Below are positions 35,701 through 50,587 of a stretch of 64,000 bases of DNA, one piece after another. Made by a program: the position numbers and the translations under genes. Source of the stretch: Diploscapter coronatus (Eukaryota > Nematoda > Chromadorea > Rhabditida > Rhabditidae); NCBI GenBank assembly GCA_964036155.1, contig OZ038423.1, forward strand, positions 18,615,249 to 18,679,248, written 5' to 3'. The notes beneath the pieces are model-generated. The model had not been told where the DNA came from. It saw nothing but the letters and a program-made list of their open reading frames with translations, and did not search any database. Each line of letters starts with the position of its first letter. The first letter of the stretch is position 1.

Positions 35701-38700
35701 AGCGAAGTGTCAAAGAGAGAAAATTCGAAGTCAAATTGTGGAATCAGAACGCACGGTAGGCACTTTTAACCTGATACCCGTTATCAGAAGATTCGAACTG
35801 ACTCACCTGCAAATATGGACCAAATCGGTGAATAACACCGGTAGTTTCCCTTGTGAATATATTCACAATTTAGATTTCAACTTTAAAACACTTTAATTTT
35901 TCGTGCTTTTAATTGATGCACTTTTAAAAACCACTAATTATTTACATGAAGTCTGGCAATGACTACATGCGAAGCTTCTATTTCAGCAGTTTTACATTCG
36001 CTGTCCTGCCGAAGCTGCTTTATTTCAGCATCTAGCTGCTGACTGAAAGTAATAAATTAAAAAAAATGATTTTATTTTTTTCTAAACGCATACTTCTGCT
36101 CCTCCAATTGTTCAGCTTCATTCCTCAATGCAGAAACGTCTTCTTCCAATTCTCGAATCCGAATGCCCGTTTCTTCGACCTGAAGATTTTCCAATTATTC
36201 ATCTTATAAGGCCATTCATTCTACTTACAGATTCAATCAGTTTGTTATTCTCTTCGATCAAATTCTTCTTCCGCTCTATACAGGAAGCCAGATTGCATTC
36301 GAAAGTGGGAGGCAGACTCGCGAGAGTCGACTGAAAATGAAAAATGAGGTTGATAAAATGGGTCTCCTATAAAATTCATCAGTTCATCATAACCCCACTA
36401 TTTATAAAATTCACCAGGCTTTGAGGGTAGGAAGTGTAGGGAAAAGAAAAATCTGGTTTAATAACGAAATATTTTTTCTTAGAATGATTGCTGAATGTTA
36501 GTTATTCAATCATTTTCAAAGAATCAAATTCAAAATCTCCATTCCCATGTCTTCTTTTCAACGATAGGGTAAACTCATCATTGTGTGTAAAGTTGCAAAC
36601 CTGTCGTTCTAAAGTGGGTCTATCCAGAGTAGATTGCATGGAGAGAATAGGAGAGGCCCCGAATGAAGATGTCTCCACAGTCTTCACCGCTAACTGAGGA
36701 TCTTGAACAGATGCACCTCTGTAACTAGTTTATCGAACATGCTAGTTGAATTTTTCAAATACTTTTTCATAAATGTCACGAAAGAAAGGCTAAAATTGTA
36801 TAAGATAAGATAGAAAATGGAATTTGAAAAAAGGTTAAATCGAACTGATCTTAAAAATTTTCGAATTCAGAATTGGAATTTCGTCCATCTGAATCTAAAA
36901 TCCGTAAACTCGACTAGAATATTTCAAAATCAAGATATCGATTAAAAATTTTCAACGGTTTGAAGGAAAAATATATTTGAATTCGTACGCCATTGCTTCT
37001 TGCTGCATCCCAGTCATCATCTCTTCGATTTGTCTCTCGTACTGTGCCACTTTTAGCAGCTGATCCTTCACCACAATTTCCAGTTGAGCTGCCTTCGTTC
37101 GCCAAATAAAAGCCTCATTTTGACAGGCCTGAATATTTGGGTAAGTATTTTTGAAAATAGCTCTTTCTTCTACCTGAATGTGATTAATGATATCTCTGCT
37201 GAGGCCGATTTGTTGTCCTTTGGAATCGACAGTCAAAGAGAGTGGAGGCAGCAGGCCTGGCTGAGGTTGGTCAGTGAGAGTTGGCTGAAAATTCAAATAA
37301 AGCCTCAAAATTGTCAAACAGAATGCTCACTTGCTCGCCCTGCAGAGGAGTGCTCGCTGATGAAACTGGGGCTGCTCAAATTGAATATACTGTATTCTCT
37401 CTAATTGAAGTGCACCCCCTAGCAGTAGAGTAGGACACCCCTCAAATGTCAGAACTACCTATTACCCAGTTAAAATCATCATAGGAACTGTTTTATAATA
37501 TTCCTCAGGGTGTATAAAGTGTCGATTTTTAGGTAACTATGATCTCTAGATAATGAGTTGTAGATGGTTTGACAAATAGAAGGGCATGCCATTCAATTAG
37601 AGGGAATACAGTATCCATTTCGGAATGAACTAATAGCAACTCACATTGAGGGGCTCCTGGATCGATTGGGGGCAGATTCGAGGGACTGATTGTCATTGCT
37701 GTTATGACTGGTGGCTCGGGCTGAAAAACTCGAGTTCAGAAATCAGCATTTTTAGATAGCCACTTAAAATCGAAAAAAGTAGAAACCTCACGTTTCGATT
37801 TCAGAAGAAGAAAAATTAGCTTACCAATGGATCAGTCATAGTGCCCGCATCTGCCTTGGCCTTGTCCAACTCTGCTTCCAATTCGCGAACTCGTGCCGTC
37901 AGCGATACGGTCTCTTCTCTGAAAATCATCGCGATTTTTAAAATGAACCAACTACCATTCAACCTGGCAGCCATGGTTTCTTGAATGAGTTGGTTTACCC
38001 TCACAGCATGCCTCTTCTCCATCGCTTTCTTGTCTCTTTCCAAGGCTTCTCGGGCTTCCTTCTCTCTAAAAGAAAATTAGAGTTGCACTTTCACGTAATA
38101 GACAATCCTCATACCTGGACATCTGTTTGTGCCCCTCTGACAAAGATGCTTGTGCTATGCTCATTACTTCGATCTGGAAAAAGGAGTTTTAGAAAGAAAA
38201 AATTTTAATTCGACGAATTTTTACCTCTTTTACACGATCTCGCAACTCTGCTAGATGACGGTCCTTCTCGTCTCTTTCGGCCAGAGCCACTTGGAGTTCC
38301 TTAATTTGCATTTCATAATATAAAAATCAAGCTAGATGCATCAATAGTTTGAAAGTGTGACTTGAAGACGCTAATGGACTAAACCAAATAAATTCTATAT
38401 TAGAAAGTTGATTCATTTTATTATCGATTTTGCTTGATTGGATGCCAATTCTTTACCCATCTCTTATGCAACTGCTGCAATTTTCTAAAACTTTATCCTT
38501 GATTTTTGACGAAATTTTAGATCTTTGTAAAGTAACTCAATTTCCGGTAAAAATCAAATGTATCCACCTTCTTGAGCACAGATAGTTCCTTGTTCCTGCG
38601 TTGTGTTGGGGTGACATATTCGGGGGGATTGGGACTATGGCTGTGTGAATGACCGCAGCCACGCTTCTGGCAGTGAGGCACAAATCTAAAAGCTAATTTC

Positions 38701-39843
38701 ATGAGTTTTTCCTCTTCTGATGTAATTGAAAAGCTAGGAAATAGAGGCTCAAATATGGTTCATTTGGGTATATAAGTGCGAAAATGTTGAATTGAGAGAG
38801 AAAGTAAATCAAATTTTCTACATTTAATTTCTCATTCCCATTAGCAGCAAATTACTGTATATTGATCCCACTTTAATTTCGTACTAATGGGGCTGTTTTC
38901 GATTGTTAATGACCATGATATAGTGCACAATTCTTGTTATAAAAAACTAGCTTCGCAAGATGTAGATTCATTTCAAAATTTCAAGAGCTCTAACCAACCT
39001 CGTATCTTTCCCAATCCACCATCTGCCAACGACATTCGAAGAGCTGCCCGTGGAGCTGGTCATGCTCATTCCGTCGTCCTGGTCCGAATGCAGGTCGTGG
39101 TCCTCGTTCGATTCTTCCGAGTCCAAAATTGCTGTTTGTCTGAGTTTGGCAGCTTGAAACTAAAGAAAAATATTTCACTCTAACCTAGTTTCCTCAGTAG
39201 GGATCCTCCTTTCGTCCATGGGAGGTCCAGTGCCTAGATCTCGTAAAATCTGCTCGCTGTCAGTATTGTTTTCATCGCTCGTGTCGCCGAAGAATGCAAC
39301 TGAGATTTCGTTATTTTTGTCGACTTTCCAGATCAGATGAATAGGAAAGAGCTACCTGCATTTTTCTCCCACCATGTGACGGATAGTTTGGGAATTTTCG
39401 TGTTCGGTTTGTCGGGAAATCGATCGGGCGAGGGTCTATGACCAGGCAGAGGAAATACCTGAATACCGTATTTTAGAATTCCAAGTTTTTTCCCCAATTT
39501 TAACTTACAGTATCTCTGCTTTCTATCTGGTTTCTAATCGCAGTTCGCTTCAAAATGCCTTTCTTTGGAGGCTCCGAGCTAAAATGTTTTTGAATGAAAG
39601 TCTCAAATTTAGGCATCCTGAAATTGACAACCACAATTTGTGTTTCATCCGAATTTCCCACAACTTGACCTACTAGTTCTTTTATAGTATTTGGCAAAAA
39701 TGGATTTGTCGCCATGAACTGCTGCTGATTAATGTTGCAAGAGAACATAAGTCTATACAGTATGATGATAATAATAATAAGATTAACCTCGTTCCAGGTT
39801 CTTCCGAGGCCGAAGGAGTGTAGCTGTTGCTCTCTTCTGACAT
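26795..39843 (-). CDS. Large coiled-coil protein with syntaphilin-like box and GRIP-like C-terminus
   Basis: Fifty minus-strand exons, from ATG at 39841-39843 (exon 39788-39843, then 39509-39578, 39356-39458, 39185-39299, 38999-39139, 38568-38685 and so on to 26913-27020 and 26795-26869), chain in phase to 1,759 aa with no conflict. The acidic, Ser-rich N-terminus leads to PNPPEYVTPTQRRNKELSVL (about residue 180), matching the PPTPEQYLTPLQQKE box that starts the syntaphilin/syntabulin coiled coil. Many coiled-coil exons follow (EEMAAIAARVPALELRVEEL; RARENKALQEEVRSL type), broken by Pro/Ser/Thr-rich linkers. An odd module RWKLKAGTMFRELNTLRAGY lies at about 1290. The last 60 residues (DRVTLKFLHDAFYYYLL, then VIMTMLDFSPVQKEEV) look like a GRIP or GRAB domain, which docks golgins on Golgi membranes via Arl/Arf GTPases. 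A golgin or vesicle tether is inferred. Intron 35035-35076 needs a GC donor. Confidence 0.72.
35482..35856. repeat. 375-bp MITE with about 120-bp inverted repeats in an intron of the coiled-coil gene
   Basis: The arms are nearly identical when reverse-complemented. Left: gaagctaccagtgtta, accgatttggttcat, ataacgggtatcag, accgtgc. Right: gcacggtaggcactt, ctgatacccgttat, atggaccaaatcggt, aacaccggtagtttc. The spacer is about 135 bp. It accounts for most of intron 35360-35945, which is far longer than neighbouring introns, so it is a fairly recent insertion. Confidence 0.88.
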
Positions 39844-42148
39844 GTCGAACGGCCCTCTGCAAGCACTTATCATTTATATTTTCTAACAATAAATAACAAG
39901 CGAATGGGTATGTAATAATTTCGAGAAGAGGAAAGAGACCGTTATGCTATGAGTATGAAAAAGCGAGAGAACAGATGTTGTGAGAGAGGATTAGGGACAG
40001 AGAAACAGGGAAATTGCTACCTCTTTGTATCTCCCCTTCTGCTTCTCGTTCAAGCAATATCTGCCTGCCTCGAGGATATTTTCCCTCTTCCCCGTTCTGC
40101 TTCTCTGCTCCCTCTCAACTTTCCAGCTATTCCTCTCCAGAATATCTAGGTCCAGCTTGATCTATCGCTGCACACTAATTGTCAATGTCTGTCCTGCTGC
40201 AACTACAGCCAATCAGTCTGAACATTCATTTGTTTAGAGCCATATTTTATGAGTCAAAACTCGACTAGCCTCTCAGAGGAGGACCCACGTTAGTTACTGG
40301 CAAAAACGAGAGATCATCAATAAAATTAACGCCCGAAGGGAACTCGGAAAGAAGTAATCAATTTGAAATATTGAAGCGGATGGAAAACCGCTCGAATGAC
40401 AAAATGAATCGAACGAATCGATCTGCCACTTGGTGCAGAGAACTTTATTTCCACCCCAAAAGAGGAAAGGAAACGAGACAAACCATAATAATCGAAAAAA
40501 TCGAATTGACACAGAATTGAAACGAAAACAAACATTTGCAGTTGGAAACTGGACGAGAAAAAACGATTGATTGAGCAATAAAGTGACACTCGAAAAGGAA
40601 TGAAATGAAGGAAGATGAAATGAAAGTGTGGATGAAATGAGGGAATTGGAATATGGAATGGAAATGGAAGGTCGATGAAGAATGGGCCTGTATATTATGT
40701 GTGACGTTATATTCGTGAAGATCAGCTTGAAAGTCAGAGAAAAATCGATCATTCATTGAAAAAAATAGTACATATCAATCGACGTTTCGAATATGGATGA
40801 AAAGAAATAAATTGAATATTCCGTGTGGGAAAATACATGAACACATGCAGAAGCTGTTAGAGGAAATAGTGGAGAAATTCGATGGGAATGACGATAGAAC
40901 GGAAATTGTCGTGCCACTGCCAAAGGCAACGAATGGAGAATAGACAATCATCTGGCAGCTTGAAAAGGAGAAGAGAATGGCAAACCGGTTGGTGAGTGGA
41001 TCTCTTCCTCATGCCACTATAATTATTCCATTCCACTGCTCTCATGCCCTTTTCACCGCCGCAACTGTTTTTGTCCAATAAAGCGAAGTTTCTTCGAGAA
41101 TCGTGTTTTTTCCGTCATTACTGATAAAAAATCACGCGATTCTATTTACAAACAACACGCATAATTTGAAGAATTTGGCAGAATGAAATGGAATGTCTAT
41201 CTTTAGTAATTGAACTGTTCGCATTTTGCAGTTCAAGTATCGTTTTCTATTTCCGTCAGAGAGAATTATTTTGAACGACACACGAGGTAGAGGGGCGCAA
41301 GTTTTGCAGACTAGAATAATGAGTGAAAAATAATTGTAAATGTAAAGAGTAAGAGAGGGAAGACAGCTTGGATGGACCGGCCTAGCTCCGGCTAGCTTCA
41401 GTCCTTCATTTTCATTCTCATTCTCTACCTGACATGTCACTCCACTCTCCACTCTTTCCCTTTCTTTCTAACTCATTGCATCAGCTGTTGCTTTATCACT
41501 CCATTCTTTTTCACTATCGTTTTCGCCTCCTTCATTTTTCTCATCTCGTTTCCTCGTTGCCGATCTCATATTTCGCATTTAGCATTTGCACAATTTTCAA
41601 CCTTGCCTTGCCCAACCATTCAGTATAATGACAACATTCTAATGCCGCTCTGTAACTTGTATGAGCCATTGTAAAGTGTTAGAAAATGGTACAATCGATG
41701 TTGGGGGTAGTAGGATATCGTGCAATGGCACTACTGACCATTCTATTCACACTATCGACTATCAACAGACTACAGATTGATAAAAAACGGGTTCATTCAA
41801 ATTCTCAATCACCAGCAACGAACTGCTCAACCACAAATACAACAATCAAGATGATAGAATAAAACTTACAGAATTAAAATTAAGTTAAAATTTAGCTGAA
41901 ACTCGTATCTTAAAAAGAAATAAATATCGAATTGATCATCATAGTTTTAGAGACAATTATTGTCCATTCGCAAGAAAATGTTTCTCTAAACAAATATCCT
42001 TCTTTAATTATTGTTGTATGAAGGCCAGCTTTAGTTTGCGAATGAACAATAATAATCTTGGAAGAAATCCCTTGTTGAATGCTTACAGAAGCACAGGAAA
42101 GAGGTATGTAGGCATGGATGGAAGGGATGTGACTGAAGGCTGAATGGG
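39844..42148. other. Intergenic region with alternating purine and pyrimidine tracts
   Basis: It lies between the start of the coiled-coil gene and the stop of NKAP. The + strand is purine-rich at about 39920-40010 and 40560-40680 and pyrimidine-rich at about 40025-40150 and 41440-41580. Long open frames here on either strand are Ser/Leu/Phe-rich products of these tracts, without domains or splice context. The promoter of the coiled-coil gene must lie at its left end. Confidence 0.5.
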
Positions 42149-45609
<3,461 letters not shown>

Positions 45610-45818
45610 CTCAATCACGAATCTTAGAAAATAAAAATTAAAAAAAAAAAAAACTAGAAAATCAAACGAAAATCGAAAATACAAAAATCGACACTTCTCT
45701 CAATTTTAACGTGCTAAACCCACGTCGAAGCTCCTTTATCTCTCGTCGATTTTAAAGATTATTATCTTGTGATGTATATCTATTATTGTGCAAAATTTAT
45801 AATTTAAAGCTAGTGAAG
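45610..45818. promoter_or_regulatory. Bidirectional promoter region of NKAP and VPS45
   Basis: Only 209 bp separate the two divergent ATGs, so both promoters and 5' UTRs must lie here. An A-rich tract occurs at about 45630-45660. No obvious TATA box fixes either start. Co-regulation of the two housekeeping genes is inferred from spacing alone. Confidence 0.6.
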
Positions 45819-48800
45819 ATGGACGTGCTAGCCTCGACACGACTGTACATCTCGGAGATGGTGAAGATCGCCGGGCCGCAGATGAAAGTCATGCTTCTCG
45901 ACAAGGAGACGGTTCGTGGAAACTTTTATTTTGTTTAATTTGCAAATAACTAAAGATCCACAAATAGACAAATTTGGTCAACATGATTTAGTGAATGCTG
46001 ATCCAGCTAGATCTGCCTTACTGATATAATTACGTATATTTAGTCTAGTCGGGGGTATTTGTGGATCGTTTTGATTGTTGCGTTTTATGATCCTTCTGGT
46101 CATTACTCTGCGTTACAGACAAGCATCGTCTCGTGTGCGTATGCTCAATCAGACATGATGCAGAAGGAAGTCTATCTGTTCGAGAGACTCGACTCGCCCC
46201 ATCAGGTATCATTATTTTCATAGAACCCTATTCCTCAAGTTGAAATTAATTGTTGGGTGAAAATAGTAAAATTGATTTATATTTTAGCGCTAAAGTTATC
46301 GCAAATCCAAACCTAAGAAAAAACAATACGATTGCAGAGAGAAGCGATCAAGCACCTGAAATGCATCGTGTTCATTCGACCCACCCCCGAAAACATCCAG
46401 CTGCTGGCCAGCGAACTCAGGAACCCCAAATATGCACAGTATTACATTTGTAAGAAACCTTTTCTATCTTCGAAGTAAGAAATAAATCAGATTTCTCAAA
46501 TGTGGTCAGTAAAACTGATGTGAAGACGTTGGCTGAAGCTGATGAACATGAGTCGGTACGTCGCCATAATTTTTCCAAGTTATTGTCCATTATCAAGGTT
46601 AATTTTTCAACAGAAAACGATATTTTCGATTTGAAAAAGTCTATCTTTAAATTTATTCGGAAAAAATGGCAGTTTCCATTTGACGAATTGATAGTATGAC
46701 GGAGTGACTTTTTGCGGAATGATATAATATTTTGCTTGAAAATAAACACTATCATCAGGCAAAAAATCACTCCGTCAAATGGTAGTTGTCTAACAGAACC
46801 TTATTATTCAACCGTAAGAGGAATTCATGCAACTCTTTTCATTCAGGTCCGTGAAGTGCACGAATTCTTTTCCGACTCAGTGCCCCTGTGCTCTCATCTC
46901 TGCTCGATGAATCTCTCGTTTCCGTACGAAAACTCGATGGGTCTGCTGGCCGCTTCTGCCTTCCTTCGCATCAAGCAATCCATTGTCGGTCTGCTGCTGC
47001 AGTTGAAGAAGAAACCAACCATTCGGTTCGTAATTCAATGTGAAACGAGCTTGCAAGAAAACAACCACAACTGCAGTGCAGTGCGGTTGCAGTGGCAAAT
47101 CTCAGAAAAAAGTTGCAAATCTGATGAGAAATAAGACAAATTTTAGATTTCAACGTTCCTCTGAACACTGCAAACGAGTGGCTGAAGAAATCGATCAAGT
47201 AAAAATCAGTTTTTATTACAACATGTTTTATTTTTTCTAACCCCCTGGAATTGTCAGCGGCTTTTTCTTATTTCCCTCCTTTGCGTACACGCTCTTACCC
47301 TAAAACGCAGTGACAAATTCAGGGATCCTTTTCAACACTAGGATTTGACATTTACCACTAAATAAACTAGAATATTTAATTGTCAAAAACATGACAAAAT
47401 GAACTTTCGAACCTATTCATCAAGATTATTCCTTCTCAGGTAATTCGTCGAGAGGAAGGCCTCTTCGAATCGGCGAGTTCTGAATCCCTATTGATAATCC
47501 TCGATCGAAGCGATGACCCAGTCACTCCTCTCCTCAATCAGTGGACTTACGAGGCCATGGTCCATGAACTCATTGGGTATGCGAAAACTTATAATAAATA
47601 TGTTTATTTTGAAACATCAAGTGATACAAAATAGCACATTATTGACTAGGGAAAAATAACTTTAATAAAATGTCAAATCTTTTGAGGCTTTCAAATTTCC
47701 TTGATAATGTTCGATTGTTTTAGATTTTCTGGAACGCAGCGAGTTCAACTGGACGGTCAAAGTATCATTCTCTCTGAACAATACGACGAATTCTTCAGAA
47801 AAGTGAGAATCTTACAGACTTATCCTTACTACTTTTACGCTTTTCAGAATGTGAATTCGAATTTCGGGGAGATCGGTCAGAATATCAAGTCGCTGATGAA
47901 CGAATTCCAGCAGAAGTCGCAGATTCACAAGAATCTCGAATCCATTTCCGACATGAAGAATTTCGTCGAAGAATATCCTCAGTTCAAAAAAATTTCGGGT
48001 ATTTTTAATGATTGATTTGAGCAAACTCAAGATGAAGGAGAGCGTTTTTCCTCAAACGATTTCTCATAATCTAACTTTCTTACTTATAGTGGCGACCAAA
48101 AGTTTAAAATAATTACGATTATTAATCCAGACTAGACTTAATTACAGTGGACCATTTTGGCTACCACTATCTTTAATCTCTAATTATAAGTAGTTTCCTC
48201 TTTCTATTTTCCGTCATTTTGTAATTGGATTTTATCCTGCATTTTTTAATTTAAGGTACCGTAACAAAGCACGTTGGGTTGGTGAGTGAGTTGAGCAAGA
48301 TCGTCTCTGCACAGAATCTGCTGGAGATCTCCGAGGTCGAGCAGACGATCGTGTCCGGCGGGGATCACTCGAAATGCCTCGAGAGGATCAAATTACTCCT
48401 CAATAACCCAAAAACCACTCAATTGGTAGGTTTTTTTTCAAATTATTTTGAAGGAAGAAAACTTAACACATGTTACGAACTTTGCCTTAAATTTCTCTCT
48501 AGTTTCATCCTCGATCTTATTATCCTTTATACTATGCATATTGTGTCGTTCATTTATAAACAATTTTCCACACATAATTCATTCTTGATTTCAGAATGCC
48601 CTCCGCCTGCTCCTTCTCTACAGTTTGCGTTTCGAAACATATCCCAACAATGAAATCACTGCTCTGTCGAGGACTGTCGATTCGAAGGTAATTGCATTTT
48701 CTATGAGGGAGTAATGGAAATGAAAATCGAAATAACTAACTTACGGGCTACGAATACTTTGTTAGCGAAAAGGAAAGAGATAACGATTCGTAACAAGGTA

Positions 48801-49567
48801 CTTACTATTGGTAAAATCATACTCACTTCAAACCTCCGGTAACAATTCACTCGTAGTCCTAACTTTCGGCACTTATTCCAGATGCCTATGTTTTTATTAT
48901 ATTTATTTGATTATCAATATCAATGTTCAGGCTGGTTCTCGCGAATTCCGAGCGACCGAACTCGTTCGAACGATTCTTCGATTTGGGGGAGCTTCGCGGA
49001 GGAAGAGCGATTTGTTCGGAGATGGGTCCACGATTGAAATGACCAAGAGGTACTTCATTTTGATGAAAGTTGTTGAAAATGACGATAATTGCAGATTCAT
49101 AAAGGGGATAAAAGGAGTGGAGAACATCTACACGCAGCACGAACCGCATATCAAGCAGATTGTGGAGCTGCTCACGAGGGCAAAGCTGCCAGAACAGAAC
49201 TATGGATACATCAGCGCTGATGGACTCATGTGGGTTGATTTTTCCTTTCCTCAATCTTATTGAAGCGGTATGGATTGTTTGATCATATTCCCCTAGCTTT
49301 TAAACATTATTTTTAAAGTTTTGGTGGGAAATTTGATAATTCTATTCGTCGAAAAAAATTTAATTTTCTAGGGCGAATACTCGATACGAGAATGTGATAA
49401 TCTACATGATCGGGGGCCTGACCTTCGAGGAATCGGCAGTTGCGCGGGCTGCCAACGAGAAGAGGGCCACGGGGCAGGGAGGGCCTGCAATACTCCTCGC
49501 CTCCAACCAAATGCACAATGCACATTCATTCATGTCCATGCTCTCTCATATGGGAGTGCACAAGTGA
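45819..49567 (+). CDS. vps45: Vacuolar protein sorting-associated protein 45 (Sec1/Munc18 family)
   Basis: VPS45 binds the Qa-SNARE Tlg2/syntaxin-16 and drives fusion of Golgi-derived and endosomal vesicles. Fourteen exons (45819-45911, 46119-46205, 46338-46449, 46491-46555, 46847-47025, 47147-47198, 47440-47576, 47724-47802, 47848-47998, 48256-48425, 48595-48687, 48931-49049, 49095-49229, 49372-49567) close to 555 aa (human 570). Family motifs run in order over the whole SM fold: [136 protein letters not shown] and [14 protein letters not shown]. No domain is missing. Two hairpin elements lie in its introns. Confidence 0.97.
46697..46777. repeat. 81-bp short hairpin in a VPS45 intron
   Basis: Inverted repeat with 19-bp arms, tgacggagtgactttttgc and gcaaaaaatcactccgtca, around a 43-bp loop. 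It is either the core of a small MITE or a chance hairpin; it is non-coding. Confidence 0.6.
48087..48170. repeat. 84-bp Tc1-like terminal-repeat miniature in a VPS45 intron
   Basis: The left end is tagtggcgaccaaaagttt and the right end ccattttggctaccactat, which reverse-complemented reads atagtggtagccaaaatgg. The GTGGCGACCAAAAG core matches the terminus style of Tc1/mariner elements and the element at 56214. Confidence 0.55.
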
Positions 49568-50587
49568 ATCAGGCTGAAGGTATTCTTCGTCTTCTATCTT
49601 ATTATTTATAAACCAAAAATTAATTTATTTTTAACTTTAATTTAATTGAAATTGATGCATATCTTTTTCACTCTCAATATCAGAAGGATCCATAATTTTG
49701 CCAGAGAATTTCTATTGTCTGAAATGCACGCAAAATCTACTGCAAATAGCTTTAACTAGAGAATTCTATGCAGATCAGATATAATTTAATTTATTCGATT
49801 CAATTCTTCTAAATATCAGTAAACTCAATAAATTTATTTCAATTTTAAAATTATCCAGTAGGACACGAATAACAATGAAAAAATAATTTGGTACATAACA
49901 GCTACACATAAAACGTGATATTTGTCTGTTTGACTTTGATGAAGGAAACGAAAGAGATAAAGAAAATAGGCACTGTACACAGGCTGAAGCAAATTAACCA
50001 ATTCGAATAAGAAAGCATAAAGTACCGTGAACAAACCAAATTCATTCTTTTTACAGAAACAAATTCAGAAAATACACATTTCATTAGTTAAACACAATCC
50101 AACACAAACTTCAATGGAATAGAGTATTGGCTAAAGAATCGAGAAGAATCGGACAAAGATCATTAATCATTTATGGCCCATTGAGAGCAATGCATTTGGA
50201 CTAGTTATGAAAGAGAACAGATGATGCAATCTATGATCAGGGAAATGAGGTTAATTGACATCAAAATTCATCAAGTTAAAGTTTCGATCAGACTAAATGA
50301 CGATGAGAGAAGATAATTAAATTATGTGAAACGTAAACAGACACTTATAATTAGCACCGTATTTTGACTTACCTCGTATCGAATTTGCAGAGAAAATAAT
50401 AAAATTTGATAAATCAATTTTTAAAAGAGAATGAGCAGAGGTGCAAATGGCAAAGGCAACGATGGCTGTTGTTCGGACTTGTAGAGCAGAAGTAGGGCTT
50501 GAAAGAAAGCTCGATCGAAATGTCGAGCAATTATAGTTCCGAATCTATGATCACAGGAGGTCATGGAAAGTCATCGTTGGTCGATCT
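49568..50587. other. Convergent 3' region of VPS45 and PPP2R3
   Basis: AT-rich, with no coding exon found. The two genes run towards each other here; the only clear signal is the palindromic poly(A) site at 49827-49838. The frames near 49834-50084 on the minus strand have no splice context. Confidence 0.55.
49827..49838. terminator. Palindromic two-way poly(A) signal
   Basis: The 12-mer AATAAATTTATT reads AATAAA on both strands. It lies 260 bp after the VPS45 stop and 750 bp after the PPP2R3 stop, between the two converging genes, so one site could serve both. Use on the minus strand is inferred. Confidence 0.5.

Noticed and set aside
40294..40756. Overlapping Phe/Ser-rich minus-strand frames
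   Set aside because: Low-complexity by-products of the purine-rich + strand between two genes; no conserved motif.
48720..48850. Weak inverted repeat around ggctacgaatactttgtta in a VPS45 intron
   Set aside because: Arms match only loosely over about 25 bp; cannot be told from chance by eye.
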